A stretch of 64,000 bases of DNA from JBBQCW01 sp038319025. GTDB lineage: Bacteria; Actinomycetota; Thermoleophilia; Solirubrobacterales; Solirubrobacteraceae. This document shows, one piece after another, positions 25,129-33,133 of the stretch (positions within the stretch are counted from its first letter, which is position 1; each line of letters begins with the position of its first letter). The stretch is taken from assembly GCA_038319025.1 (NCBI GenBank), contig JBBQCW010000009.1, positions 46,730-110,729 on the forward strand, written 5' to 3'. Both the position numbers and the translations under genes were made by a program. Below the pieces are notes generated by a model. The model was not told the DNA's origin and made no database searches. It saw nothing but the letters and a program-made list of their open reading frames with translations.

Positions 25129-25767
25129 CTAGGCGGCCGCGGCGACGCGCTCGGTCACCAGGGTGACCACGCCCGTGCCGGCGGTGATGCCGGACTGCAC
25201 GAGGTTCTCGGCGCGAGCCTGAACCAGCTCGACCTGCTCGCGGACCGGAGCGACCTGCTTGTCGAGAGCCTTCAGCTGCTTCTCGGCGTCCTTGCGGGCC
25301 TTGGTGACCTCGCGCTCGACGCGGGTGCGACGGGTGCGGAGCTCACGCTCGATCTGCGTGCGCGTCTTACGGGCGCGACGCTCGGCCTGCGTGCGGGCCT
25401 TGGCGCCACGACGCTCGAACTTCTTGACCTCGGCATCGACGCCGGCACGCGTGCCGTACGTATCGACGACTTCGAGGACGCGGTCACGGGCGATGAGGGC
25501 GGCACCGATCGGCACGAGAACGGCCTTCTCGGCGACGTCCTGGACGCGCTCGGCGGTCGTCTTGACCTGGACAGCCTCGGCCTTGGCGGCCGTACGGGCC
25601 TTGGCGACGGGCTTCTTGGCGGCCGTGGAAGCGGCGGCGCGGCTCTTGGTCGCGACGCCCTTCTTGGCAGCGGTCGACCGCTTGGTGGCGGCCGTCTTCT
25701 TGACGGTGGTGGTGGCGCGCGGAGCGGTGGTGGTGCTCGCGGCGGTGGTGGTCTCGGCCATGGTCAT
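25129..25767 (-). CDS. histone-H1-like Lys/Ala-rich protein with coiled coil
   Basis: 212 residues in two parts. Residues 1-65 are low complexity with repeated TAAKK/KKPVAK/KRSTAAKK units, like eukaryotic H1 tails and the tails of mycobacterial HupB and HBHA. Residues about 70-200 are a long charged helix rich in Arg/Glu (RTQAERRARKTRTQIEREL), predicted coiled coil. The role may be nucleoid binding or, as for HBHA-like and phasin-like proteins, surface or granule association. GGAGA ribosome-binding site, monocistronic, with an own terminator and an unusually AT-rich palindromic upstream region. Confidence 0.7.
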   Translation of the reverse strand: MTMAETTTAASTTTAPRATTTVKKTAATKRSTAAKKGVATKSRAAASTAAKKPVAKARTAAKAEAVQVKTTAERVQDVAEKAVLVPIGAALIARDRVLEVVDTYGTRAGVDAEVKKFERRGAKARTQAERRARKTRTQIERELRTRRTRVEREVTKARKDAEKQLKALDKQVAPVREQVELVQARAENLVQSGITAGTGVVTLVTERVAAAA

Positions 25768-25798
25768 TGTCTCCGATGCAGTGGCGGGATGAGGTTTC

Positions 25799-25821
25799 TA
25801 GAACTTAGGAACTTAGTTCTA
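25799..25821. promoter_or_regulatory. AT-rich palindrome and tandem octamer upstream of histone-like gene
   Basis: TAGAACT (25799-25805) and AGTTCTA (25815-25821) are perfect arms around 9 nt. Inside are two adjacent GAACTTAG octamers (25801-25816). Located 32-54 bp upstream of the ATG at 25767, in a stretch far richer in A+T than its surroundings. Confidence 0.5.
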
Positions 25822-25895
25822 AGGTACTTCGTAGCGTAGCACCCGAACACCTGTTTGTACACGCCATCCCCAGCGCCGTTACACGGGCCTCCGGC

Positions 25896-26912
25896 TCAGA
25901 CGCGGGCCAACCACATGCGCGGCTGCTCGAGCTCCGCCATGGTGGGCACCAGCTCCGGTGCGCTCCACGCGACGTTCAGACCCTCGATGCCCCGCGCGGC
26001 GACAACCTGATCGCAGAACCGCTTACCGACGATGTACTGGCGCATCTTCAGCTCCATTCCGAGCAGCTTCTCCACCAACCGCAACACCGGCGGACGATGA
26101 GCCCGGCGATGGTCGATCGAAGCGCGCAGCCGGGCCAAGGAGGGCAACGCATCGGCGCCCGCAGCATCCATCACATGCTCGGCGTGGCCCTCGACGAGCG
26201 CCATCGTCGCCTGCACGCGTTCCAAGGTCGCCAACTGCTCGGGGCCGGCGAGCAGCCCGATCAGGCTGCGGGTGCGCACCCGGTCGACGACCCCGCGGGC
26301 GTCGGCCGTCGTCGGCATGCGCAACAGACGCCCCGCAGTCATCTCGACATCGAGGACTTCGAGGAGCCCGCGCAGCATCCCTCCGAGGTGCTCGCGCAAC
26401 CACGGAACGGAGGTGAACTGGACCGCATGGGTCACCTCGTGGAAGGCGATCCAGCGCAGGAGCTCGTTGCTGTCGGCCCGCAGCGACCCCGCGGCCTGCC
26501 CGATGTTGGGGGCGACGAACAACAGCCGCGGCGCCACCGAAGGATCAAGCAGCGCGAGGTCGTACTGCCCAAGGACCCGCCGGCCGAGGTAGCCGGTGAC
26601 CGCGCCGGCCTCGGCCGTGAGCACGACCTCGCCGGCCAGCCGGACGGGGTTGGTGGCCGTCCCTCGAACCGGCAACCGGTCCACCACCGGGTCGAGCATC
26701 GTCCGCATCGACATGAGATTGGCCGCTATCCATCCCGCTCTGCTCACACTCTCCGGCGACGGCATCGGCGCCACCGGGGTCATCTGGCTGTACGCGACCA
26801 CCCGCTCCCGCGCATCAATGCAAATCGCATCCAGATCGCCGGGCAGCGGGGTCACGCTCCCCTCACCGGCCACCCGACCGGCGATGCGCTGAGCGAGCGC
26901 CCAGTCGATCAT
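25896..26912 (-). CDS. zincin-like metalloprotease, DUF2342 / F420-associated family
   Basis: 338 residues. The HEVTH motif (about 160) with a downstream Glu in MALVEGHAEHVMDAAG is the zincin arrangement H-E-x-x-H. N-terminal IDWALAQRIAGRVAG and ANLMSMRTMLDPVVDR are typical of the actinobacterial family annotated as zinc-dependent metalloprotease or coenzyme-F420-biosynthesis-associated protein. The true substrate is unknown. Start overlaps the phosphatase stop by 4 nt, making a two-gene operon. Confidence 0.8.
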   Translation of the reverse strand: MIDWALAQRIAGRVAGEGSVTPLPGDLDAICIDARERVVAYSQMTPVAPMPSPESVSRAGWIAANLMSMRTMLDPVVDRLPVRGTATNPVRLAGEVVLTAEAGAVTGYLGRRVLGQYDLALLDPSVAPRLLFVAPNIGQAAGSLRADSNELLRWIAFHEVTHAVQFTSVPWLREHLGGMLRGLLEVLDVEMTAGRLLRMPTTADARGVVDRVRTRSLIGLLAGPEQLATLERVQATMALVEGHAEHVMDAAGADALPSLARLRASIDHRRAHRPPVLRLVEKLLGMELKMRQYIVGKRFCDQVVAARGIEGLNVAWSAPELVPTMAELEQPRMWLARV

Positions 26913-27763
26913 CGGCCCACCGGTACCCGGGCCAGGCGCTCCAGCGCCTCCGGCGTGCGCGCGGCGACCACGGGGAAGTGCGGGATCAGATCGAGCGGCG
27001 CGCCGAGCGGCCCGTCGGCACCCGGAAACGCCACGTAGCCACCACTCTCGCGGACGACGAGCTGTGCCGCCGCAGCATCGACCGATCTACAGCGCCACAG
27101 CGTCACCATCCCGTCCACCCTCGTCGGCGCGACCTGGCACAGGGCAATCGCGGTGGACCCCAGCGCCCGGATGCGATGCGTGAGATCCCGCAGTTCGTCC
27201 CCCGCTTCGAGAATCCAATGGGGGTCAGCGGACTCGATGGCGACGACCTCCAGCCGGCCGTCAGCCATCCTGCGCTCCGGTGGAGGATCCACCAGCGCAA
27301 CATCGTTGAGGAAGGCACCTCCACCGGCCGATGCATGCCACTCCTCGCCCGTGCCCAGGTCATGCACGAAGCCGAAGATGACGTCGGCCATCGTGCCGCC
27401 ATGGGCGACGGCGATCGAGATGCCATGTGCGGCAAGCCCGCGCTTGGCGTTCAGCGACCCGTCGATGGGGTCGATCACCACCCGGACGCCTGGATCGCCG
27501 TAAGCCACCTCGCCGCGCTCCTCGGAGATCGCGGTGAAACGGTGGCCCTGCGCGTGGAGCAGGTCGAGTTCGTCGAATACGAGTTGTTCGGCGAGATCGT
27601 CGATGACGAGCGTGCGGTCGCCGCCCTCGCCGAGGGCCCCTGTCTCGATCACCCGCTCACGGCTCGTGGGATGCGCCGTCATGACGGCGCGCAGGCCTTC
27701 CGTCGCCCGGCGACAGGCGCCGAGCCAGTCGGGGGTGGGCACAGCGCTGAGGGGGTCGGCCAT
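26909..27763 (-). CDS. inositol-monophosphatase-family phosphatase
   Basis: 284 residues. Metal ligands are present: Glu in ISEERGE, the DPIDGSLN motif, and the C-terminal Asp in CRSVDAAAAQL, followed by ESGGYVAF. The family dephosphorylates inositol phosphate, fructose-1,6-bisphosphate or histidinol phosphate; the Arg-rich SLNAKRGL variant of SxN does not settle which. Start at 27763 (MADPLS) lies 19 bp from the divergent helicase start, so the two share a promoter region. Confidence 0.83.
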   Translation of the reverse strand: MADPLSAVPTPDWLGACRRATEGLRAVMTAHPTSRERVIETGALGEGGDRTLVIDDLAEQLVFDELDLLHAQGHRFTAISEERGEVAYGDPGVRVVIDPIDGSLNAKRGLAAHGISIAVAHGGTMADVIFGFVHDLGTGEEWHASAGGGAFLNDVALVDPPPERRMADGRLEVVAIESADPHWILEAGDELRDLTHRIRALGSTAIALCQVAPTRVDGMVTLWRCRSVDAAAAQLVVRESGGYVAFPGADGPLGAPLDLIPHFPVVAARTPEALERLARVPVGR

Positions 27764-27770
27764 CCCCTCG

Positions 27771-27776
27771 TATCCT
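27771..27776 (+). promoter_or_regulatory. candidate -10 of leaderless helicase transcript
   Basis: TATCCT is 6 nt before the GTG at 27783. Confidence 0.55.
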
Positions 27777-27782
27777 TGCAGG

Positions 27783-30700
27783 GTGCCTGTGCCCGCCGAT
27801 CCGCTCGACTCAGCCCTGACCGAGCAACAGCGGGCGGCCATCGAGCAGCCGGCGGGGCCGCTGGTCGTGCTGGGCGGAGCAGGGTCCGGCAAGACCCATG
27901 TCCTCGCCGGGCGCGCCGTCCACCTGGCCGACAGTGAGGGCGGCATCGAGTCGGTGCTCGTACTCACCGCCACGATCGCCGCCGTCGATGCGATGCGCTT
28001 CGCCATCGAGTCCGCCCTGGACCGCGCGTTCGAGGAGCTGCACGTTCTCACCCCTGCGGATTTCGCGATTCGTCTGCTGACCGAGGAGGCCTCCGCGGGC
28101 GGGCTGGACCCGTTCGTGGCGACGGCGGGGACGGCGGACCGACTGGTGCTCATGCGCGACCGTGTCGACGAGCTGACGATCCGCAGCCACGACTTCCGCG
28201 GCCATCCCACGGCGATGCTCACCGGCGTGCTGGCCCGTATCGACCGATGCAAAGAGGAGATGGTCGACGCACGCGAGTTTGCGGCCTGGGCGCGAGCCCT
28301 GCCCAGCGAGGATGAGCGCCAAGCCGCGCGCGCCATGCACGAGCGGGAGTTCGCCGAGCTGTTCCACGCCCACGATCAGCTACTCGCCGCCGAAGGCCTG
28401 CTCGACGCCGGCGACGTGATCCTGCGCGCCCACCGGCTCCTATGCGACCGGCCCGACGTGCGAGAGCGCACCGCCGCCCGATACCGGCACGTACTGGCCG
28501 ATGACTGGCAGGACGCGTCGTACGCCGTCACCAAGCTCGTCACGCTGCTGACCGGCGAGCACCGCTCGCTCACCGTCGCGGGCGATGATGATCAGACGCT
28601 GGCCCGGTTCCGCGGAGCCGGGGCCAAGAACCTGCGTGAGGTCCCCGCCAAGTACCCCGACGCAACCGTCGTACGCCTGGAACGCTCGCACCGGTCCGCC
28701 TCGCCGATCCTTGAGGCGGCGGGTGCGGTCGTCGCGCCGATCGAAGACCGCATCGGAACGCCCTGGCGTTCGGAGCGCAGCGGCGAGGTGCGGTTTTGGC
28801 GTTGCGCCAACGACCGCGCGCAAGCCCAGGGTGTGGCGTCGGAGATCGAGCGTCTGATCCGCGAAGGCGTCGCCCCGCGCGAGATCGCCGTGCTCGTGCG
28901 CTCGGTCCGACGTGAGGGTCAGGCCGTTGCCGTGGCCCTGCAGGAGCGAGCGGTCCTATACCGCCTCGTCGGCGCCACCGCCTTTTTCCAGCACGCCGAA
29001 GTGCGCGACGTCCTCGCCTGGCTGCGATTGCTCACCGATCCGCGCGATGCCGGCGCTGTCGTCCGTGCACTTTCGCGGCCCCCGATCGAACTGCACGCCG
29101 TTGATCTCGCTCGCTGCGTTCAGATCGCCCGCCGACGCAAGCTCGACATGGTGAGTGCACTGGTGGCAGCGACCGAGTCGCCTCAGCTTCCTCCTGAGGC
29201 CCGGGAACGCATCCTCGCGTTCCTCAAACTGCACCGCGCGGCGATCGGCGCACTGGACACCACGCGCCCTGATCTGTTCGTGCACCGGTTGATCGACCGC
29301 CTCGGCCTGCGCCGGCGTCAGCTGTTCACCGCGCAGGCCGATGTGGTCGAGCGCCTCGTTCATCTGTCGCGGTTCGGCGAACTGGCGGCCGGCTTCACCA
29401 ACCGGATGCCCCAAGCCACCCCACGCGAGTTCGCCCGCTACATCGCGGCCGTCGCCGACACCGGGTTGCGCGACGATGAGGATGGAACCCGAGCCGGCGG
29501 CCTGGCGTTGCACGACACCGTCACGGTCACCACGATGCACGCGGCCAAGAGCAGCGAGTGGCAGCACGTGTTCGTGCTCGGCCTCCAGGCGTCGCGCATG
29601 CCCGGCGCGCGCCGCCAAGCGGTCGAGCCGCTGCCCGACGAACTGCTGCCCGAGGCGTTGCCGGCCGATGTGCGCGAGCTCCACGTTGACGACATGCGCC
29701 GGCTGCTCCACGTGGCGATGACCCGCGCACGCGAGGGCCTGGTGCTGGCTTACGCGGCCGAGGCGAGTGACGGGGCGCGCCAGCCGGCCTCCGCGTTCGC
29801 CGAGGAGGCCCGCGCCGCCATCGGAGCCGAATGGGAGGAGCGCGAGGAGGAGCTGTTCGGCCCGGCGGAGACGCTGCACGCCACGTTCACCGCGCTGCGT
29901 GACGAGCTGATCTCCTCGATCCCCACGATCGGAGCGCGACTCGGCGAACTGCGCTTTGACACGGACGTCGACGTGACGCACGGCGCCGTCCGCTACCTCG
30001 AGCTGTTGAAGTTGGCGGCCCTGATGCGCCGTCCCGAGGGGCAGACGGTGGAGGAGGCGCTTGACCAGGTCAACACCACGATTCTGGGGGTGGCGACCGC
30101 CCAGCAGAAGGAGGTGCTGGCCGGCTCCAGTCTCGACGCACTCATCCTCGACGCTGACCAGGACTCGCGCTCGCGGGCCCACGCGATCGCCGCGCGGCGG
30201 GAGCCGTCGCTGGAGGCATTCCTGCCCCGGCGTGGTGACGGGCTGATGCTGTCGGCCTCCGACATCGAGACCTACCGGATGTGCCCGCTGAAGTACAAGT
30301 TCGCGCGCGTCTTTCGCATCCCGCAGGAGCCGACGCTCAACCAGCGCTTCGGGATCCTTTTCCACCAGGTGCTAGAGCGATTCCACGTGGGCGAAGGCAG
30401 CACCGCCGCCGAGCTGGACGAGCTGCTGGAGGCCGGCTGGCGCCGCGGCGGTTTCGGCAACTCCGAGGAGGAACGGCAGCTGCACGGCAAGGCCCAGGTG
30501 GCGCTGGTGAAGTACCTGGATCGCTTCCGGGCCGAGCCCGGTGTGCCCGTCTGGTTTGAGAAATCGTTCTCGTTCAAGATGGGCCCGCACGTGCTGCGCG
30601 GGCGCGTGGACCGAGTCGACAGGCTCCCCGACGGCATGTTCGAGCTGATCGACTACAAGACCGGTCGCCCGCGGTCGGCAGCCCAGCTGCGGGAGGACGT

Positions 30701-30950
30701 GCAGCTCTCGCTGTACGCCGTCGGCGCGCGCGAGGCGTGGGACCTTGAGGCCTCGCGCCAGTCCTACCACTACGTGTTGGACGACGAGAAGGTGCCGGTG
30801 CCGACCGCGGAGATGGACCGAGAGTGGATCACCGACACCGTCTTCACCGTCGCCGACGGGATCATGTCCCAGGGCTTTGAGCCGACGCCCTCGTATTCAG
30901 CCTGCTCGATGTGCGACTTCCGGATCGCCTGCCCGGCGGCTGAGCGGTAG
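27783..30950 (+). CDS. UvrD-like helicase fused to Fe-S RecB-type nuclease
   Basis: 1055 residues. Walker A GGAGSGKT (31-38), motif II DDWQD (240-244), motif III AGDDDQTLARFRGAG, and motif VI VAMTRAREGL form an SF1A helicase. The C-terminal 220 residues are a PD-(D/E)xK nuclease (D957 and K959 in IDYKTGR). An AddB-type Fe-S cage is made of C834, C1041, C1044 and C1050. The layout matches mycobacterial AdnA/AdnB subunits that resect double-strand breaks, but no second subunit gene is adjacent. Motif II has Asp where most UvrD proteins have the catalytic Glu (DEFQD). GTG start chosen by the leaderless -10. Confidence 0.88.
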   Translation: MPVPADPLDSALTEQQRAAIEQPAGPLVVLGGAGSGKTHVLAGRAVHLADSEGGIESVLVLTATIAAVDAMRFAIESALDRAFEELHVLTPADFAIRLLTEEASAGGLDPFVATAGTADRLVLMRDRVDELTIRSHDFRGHPTAMLTGVLARIDRCKEEMVDAREFAAWARALPSEDERQAARAMHEREFAELFHAHDQLLAAEGLLDAGDVILRAHRLLCDRPDVRERTAARYRHVLADDWQDASYAVTKLVTLLTGEHRSLTVAGDDDQTLARFRGAGAKNLREVPAKYPDATVVRLERSHRSASPILEAAGAVVAPIEDRIGTPWRSERSGEVRFWRCANDRAQAQGVASEIERLIREGVAPREIAVLVRSVRREGQAVAVALQERAVLYRLVGATAFFQHAEVRDVLAWLRLLTDPRDAGAVVRALSRPPIELHAVDLARCVQIARRRKLDMVSALVAATESPQLPPEARERILAFLKLHRAAIGALDTTRPDLFVHRLIDRLGLRRRQLFTAQADVVERLVHLSRFGELAAGFTNRMPQATPREFARYIAAVADTGLRDDEDGTRAGGLALHDTVTVTTMHAAKSSEWQHVFVLGLQASRMPGARRQAVEPLPDELLPEALPADVRELHVDDMRRLLHVAMTRAREGLVLAYAAEASDGARQPASAFAEEARAAIGAEWEEREEELFGPAETLHATFTALRDELISSIPTIGARLGELRFDTDVDVTHGAVRYLELLKLAALMRRPEGQTVEEALDQVNTTILGVATAQQKEVLAGSSLDALILDADQDSRSRAHAIAARREPSLEAFLPRRGDGLMLSASDIETYRMCPLKYKFARVFRIPQEPTLNQRFGILFHQVLERFHVGEGSTAAELDELLEAGWRRGGFGNSEEERQLHGKAQVALVKYLDRFRAEPGVPVWFEKSFSFKMGPHVLRGRVDRVDRLPDGMFELIDYKTGRPRSAAQLREDVQLSLYAVGAREAWDLEASRQSYHYVLDDEKVPVPTAEMDREWITDTVFTVADGIMSQGFEPTPSYSACSMCDFRIACPAAER

Positions 30951-31047
30951 CGGGCGCGGCGGGGCTTCTGGCCTGAGCGGTGCGGCGGGCCCGGGGCAGG
31001 GCCCGCCGGGGGCCCCCGGGCGACGAGGCCCCAGGGTGGCGGGCGCA

Positions 31048-31099
31048 GGGTGGGGCGGATTTGTTGGAGTGAGCACAACAATTCCGCCTCACCCCACCC
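31048..31099. repeat. imperfect inverted repeat A (paired hairpin element)
   Basis: GGCGGATTTGTTG (31054-31066) and CAACAATTCCGCC (31076-31088) pair with one mismatch around a 9-nt loop. Outer GGGTGG and CCACCC arms extend the stem past a 5-nt bulge. It lies between the convergent helicase and PAC2 genes and is related in sequence to repeat B. Confidence 0.7.
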
Positions 31100-31111
31100 A
31101 GAGCCTGAGCC

Positions 31112-31154
31112 GTGAGGCGGATTTGTGCGGCTGAGGGGAACAAATCCGCCTCAC
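31112..31154. repeat. perfect 15-bp inverted repeat B (paired hairpin element)
   Basis: GTGAGGCGGATTTGT (31112-31126) and ACAAATCCGCCTCAC (31140-31154) are perfectly complementary across a 13-nt loop. It could be a bidirectional terminator for the two converging genes, but no U-tract follows and it duplicates the core of repeat A 13 bp away. Apart from these two hairpins I see nothing gene-like in 30951-31233. Confidence 0.75.
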
Positions 31155-31233
31155 CCCGGCGCCGGACGCCCCGTCCTGCCCTCGCCCCGGCCCGCCCCCG
31201 CCCTGACCCGACCAACCGAACGAAACCGGTCGC

Positions 31234-32109
31234 CTACGAACCCTCGGCCGGCCCGCGCTGGCGCAGGAACCGTTGGAACTCTCGGGCCAGTACGTCGCCG
31301 GACGGCACGTCGGGTGCGTCGGCCTCGTCCTCCTCGTCGGCCGCGATCTCCAGGCGCTCGACGAACGACTGCACATCGGGGTCGGACTGAACGGCGAGCG
31401 ACACCTGACGCTCATAGTCCGTAGCCGCCGTCTCCAGATCGGTCGCGTCGACCGACACGCCGACGAGTCCTTCCAGTTTGCGTACGAGCGCCAACGCGGC
31501 CTTGGGGTTCGGCGCCGCCGCTACGTAGTGGGGCACCGTCGCCCACAGAGATGCCGACGGGATACCGCGCTCGGCACAGTGAGCGTGAAGAACGCCCGTG
31601 ATGCCGGTCGGGCCTTCGTAGTTGGCCTGACGCAAGCCGAGCCGATCGACCAGGGCATCGTCGGACCCGATCCCGGTGATGCCGACGGGCCGGGTGTGCG
31701 GCACATCGGCGAGCAGCGCACCCAACGTCACCACGAGCTGGGCGCCGAGCGCCTCCGCAAGGTCGGTGATAAGCGAGCAGAACGTGCGCCAGCGCATCGA
31801 CGGCTCGGTGCCGGAGATCAGAATCAAATCGCGCGGGGCACGGGGGATGCGGGCCGCGTACACGTCGACCCACGGCCACGTGACATCGCGAACGCGTCCC
31901 TCGAGCAGTTCGATCGTCGGGCGCGTGGCCTGGAAGTCGTAGAACTCTTCGGGATCGATGCGGGCGAACCGCTCCGCGCCGAGCGAGGAGCCGATGAAGC
32001 TGAGCGCCGCCGAGGCGGCGTCGCCGGCGTCGTTCCAACCTTCGAACGCGCACACCACGGCGGGGGCGCGAAGGCCGTCGGGGCGGCTTTCCCAGATCAG
32101 GGGCGGCAT
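31234..32109 (-). CDS. PAC2-family protein (proteasome-assembly-chaperone-like)
   Basis: 291 residues. The family hallmarks are visible: VVCAFEGWNDAGDAAS near residue 18, YDFQATRP, a TLGALLADVPHTRP strand and a VSVDATDLETAATDYERQVS C-terminal helical part. Actinobacterial PAC2 proteins are widespread, but their role is unsettled. An ATP-grasp or proteasome-assembly role has been suggested for relatives. Acidic tail (ADEEDEADAPD). TAGCGT sits 7 nt before the ATG at 32109. Start is 25 bp from the divergent OB-HD gene. Confidence 0.85.
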   Translation of the reverse strand: MPPLIWESRPDGLRAPAVVCAFEGWNDAGDAASAALSFIGSSLGAERFARIDPEEFYDFQATRPTIELLEGRVRDVTWPWVDVYAARIPRAPRDLILISGTEPSMRWRTFCSLITDLAEALGAQLVVTLGALLADVPHTRPVGITGIGSDDALVDRLGLRQANYEGPTGITGVLHAHCAERGIPSASLWATVPHYVAAAPNPKAALALVRKLEGLVGVSVDATDLETAATDYERQVSLAVQSDPDVQSFVERLEIAADEEDEADAPDVPSGDVLAREFQRFLRQRGPAEGS

Positions 32110-32116
32110 CCGGTGG

Positions 32117-32122
32117 ACGCTA
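32117..32122 (-). promoter_or_regulatory. candidate -10 of leaderless PAC2 transcript
   Basis: TAGCGT on the minus strand is 7 nt before the ATG at 32109. Confidence 0.5.
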
Positions 32123-32134
32123 CATGATGGGCTT

Positions 32135-33058
32135 GTGAGCACCTCGCCGTTGCCGTCCCCCGTTGCCCCTCCCGAGCCGCCGGCCGGCGGTCCGACAATC
32201 GCCACCCTGCGCCCCGGCCAAGCCGTCGACGGGGTCTACGCCTGCACCCGCAAGGATCGATTGACGGCGAAGACAGGAACGGTCTACCTCGCGCTCGAAC
32301 TGCGCGATCGGACGGGCGCGATCCCGGCGCGCATATTCCGCGACGTGGACGTGCTCGCCGGCCGGTTTGACCGGGGTGACCTGGTCCGAGTGCGAGGCCG
32401 CGCAGAACGGTTTCGTGACGAACTCCAGCTCGAACTGACCCACATCGCCCGGGCTTCGGAGGAGGAGAGCGATCCCGCCGCGTTCCTGCCCGTCGCCTAC
32501 CGCGACATGGAGGAGCTTGACGGTTTCCTGGAGCACCTGGCCCGCGAGGAGGTCTTCGATCGCGGCTACCGGGCGCTCCTGGAAGCGTTGCTGACCGACG
32601 AGCCCCTGCGCGCGGCCTGGCGTCTGGCGCCGTGCTCGCGAGCCGGCCATCACGCCTACCTCGGAGGGCTGATCGAGCACACCGTCGCCGTAGGCCAACT
32701 GGCGGTGGAGACGTGCAACCTGCACGTGCGTCTGAACCGCGACCTCCTCGTGACGGCCGCGCTGGTCCATGACCTGGGCAAAACGCGCGAATACACGTAT
32801 GGGTCGGAGATCGGCCTGACCGAAGAGGGCCGACTGCTCGGCCACGTCGAGCTGGGTCTGCGCCTCGTGGACGAGGTCGCCGGTCGGGTGAACCTTGCGC
32901 CCGAGCCGCGGCTGGCGCTGGCCCACTGCATCCTCACCCACCATGGGCCGGACGCTGCCCCGGGGCGGCGCTTCGGCAGTGCCGAGGCTCTCGCGCTGGC
33001 CCGCATCAACACGCTGGACGCCTCGATCAAGGGCGCACTGGAGCACGGCCTGTCGTAG
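32135..33058 (+). CDS. OB-fold plus HD-domain phosphohydrolase/exoribonuclease (YhaM-like)
   Basis: 307 residues. An N-terminal OB-fold (about 25-110: TKTGTVYLALELRDRTGAIPARIF and VRVRGRAERFRDELQLEL) is followed by an HD domain with H in GGLIEHTVAV, the HD pair in ALVHDLGKTREY and a downstream D. This is the layout of the YhaM/CBF1 3'-5' exoribonucleases. The start is a GTG at 32135 giving the shortest frame that keeps the whole OB fold. The divergent PAC2 gene is 25 bp away. RNA or DNA trimming is likely; the substrate is not shown. Confidence 0.82.
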   Translation: MSTSPLPSPVAPPEPPAGGPTIATLRPGQAVDGVYACTRKDRLTAKTGTVYLALELRDRTGAIPARIFRDVDVLAGRFDRGDLVRVRGRAERFRDELQLELTHIARASEEESDPAAFLPVAYRDMEELDGFLEHLAREEVFDRGYRALLEALLTDEPLRAAWRLAPCSRAGHHAYLGGLIEHTVAVGQLAVETCNLHVRLNRDLLVTAALVHDLGKTREYTYGSEIGLTEEGRLLGHVELGLRLVDEVAGRVNLAPEPRLALAHCILTHHGPDAAPGRRFGSAEALALARINTLDASIKGALEHGLS

Positions 33059-33089
33059 CGGCAGCCAGTGACTGATCCTGACGTTCCGT

Positions 33090-33104
33090 GTGACACCTTG
33101 TCAC
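33090..33104. promoter_or_regulatory. inverted repeat over the sulfatase -35 region
   Basis: GTGACA-CCT-TGTCAC, perfect 6-bp arms, overlaps the -35 hexamer TTGTCA (33098-33103). A repressor here would block the sulfatase promoter. Confidence 0.5.
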
Positions 33105-33126
33105 GCAAGCGTCCCGCGGGTAGGGT
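33098..33126 (+). promoter_or_regulatory. sulfatase promoter (leaderless)
   Basis: TTGTCA (33098-33103), a 17-nt spacer and TAGGGT (33121-33126), then 7 nt to the GTG at 33134. This places the transcription start at the start codon and argues against the in-frame GTG at 33068. Confidence 0.65.
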
Positions 33127-33133
33127 TCTCGCG

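Noticed and set aside
25844..25857. LexA/SOS box as a firm call
   Set aside because: The match is one-sided (GTTT not GTTC) and about one such site is expected by chance in this window; kept only as part of a broader finding.
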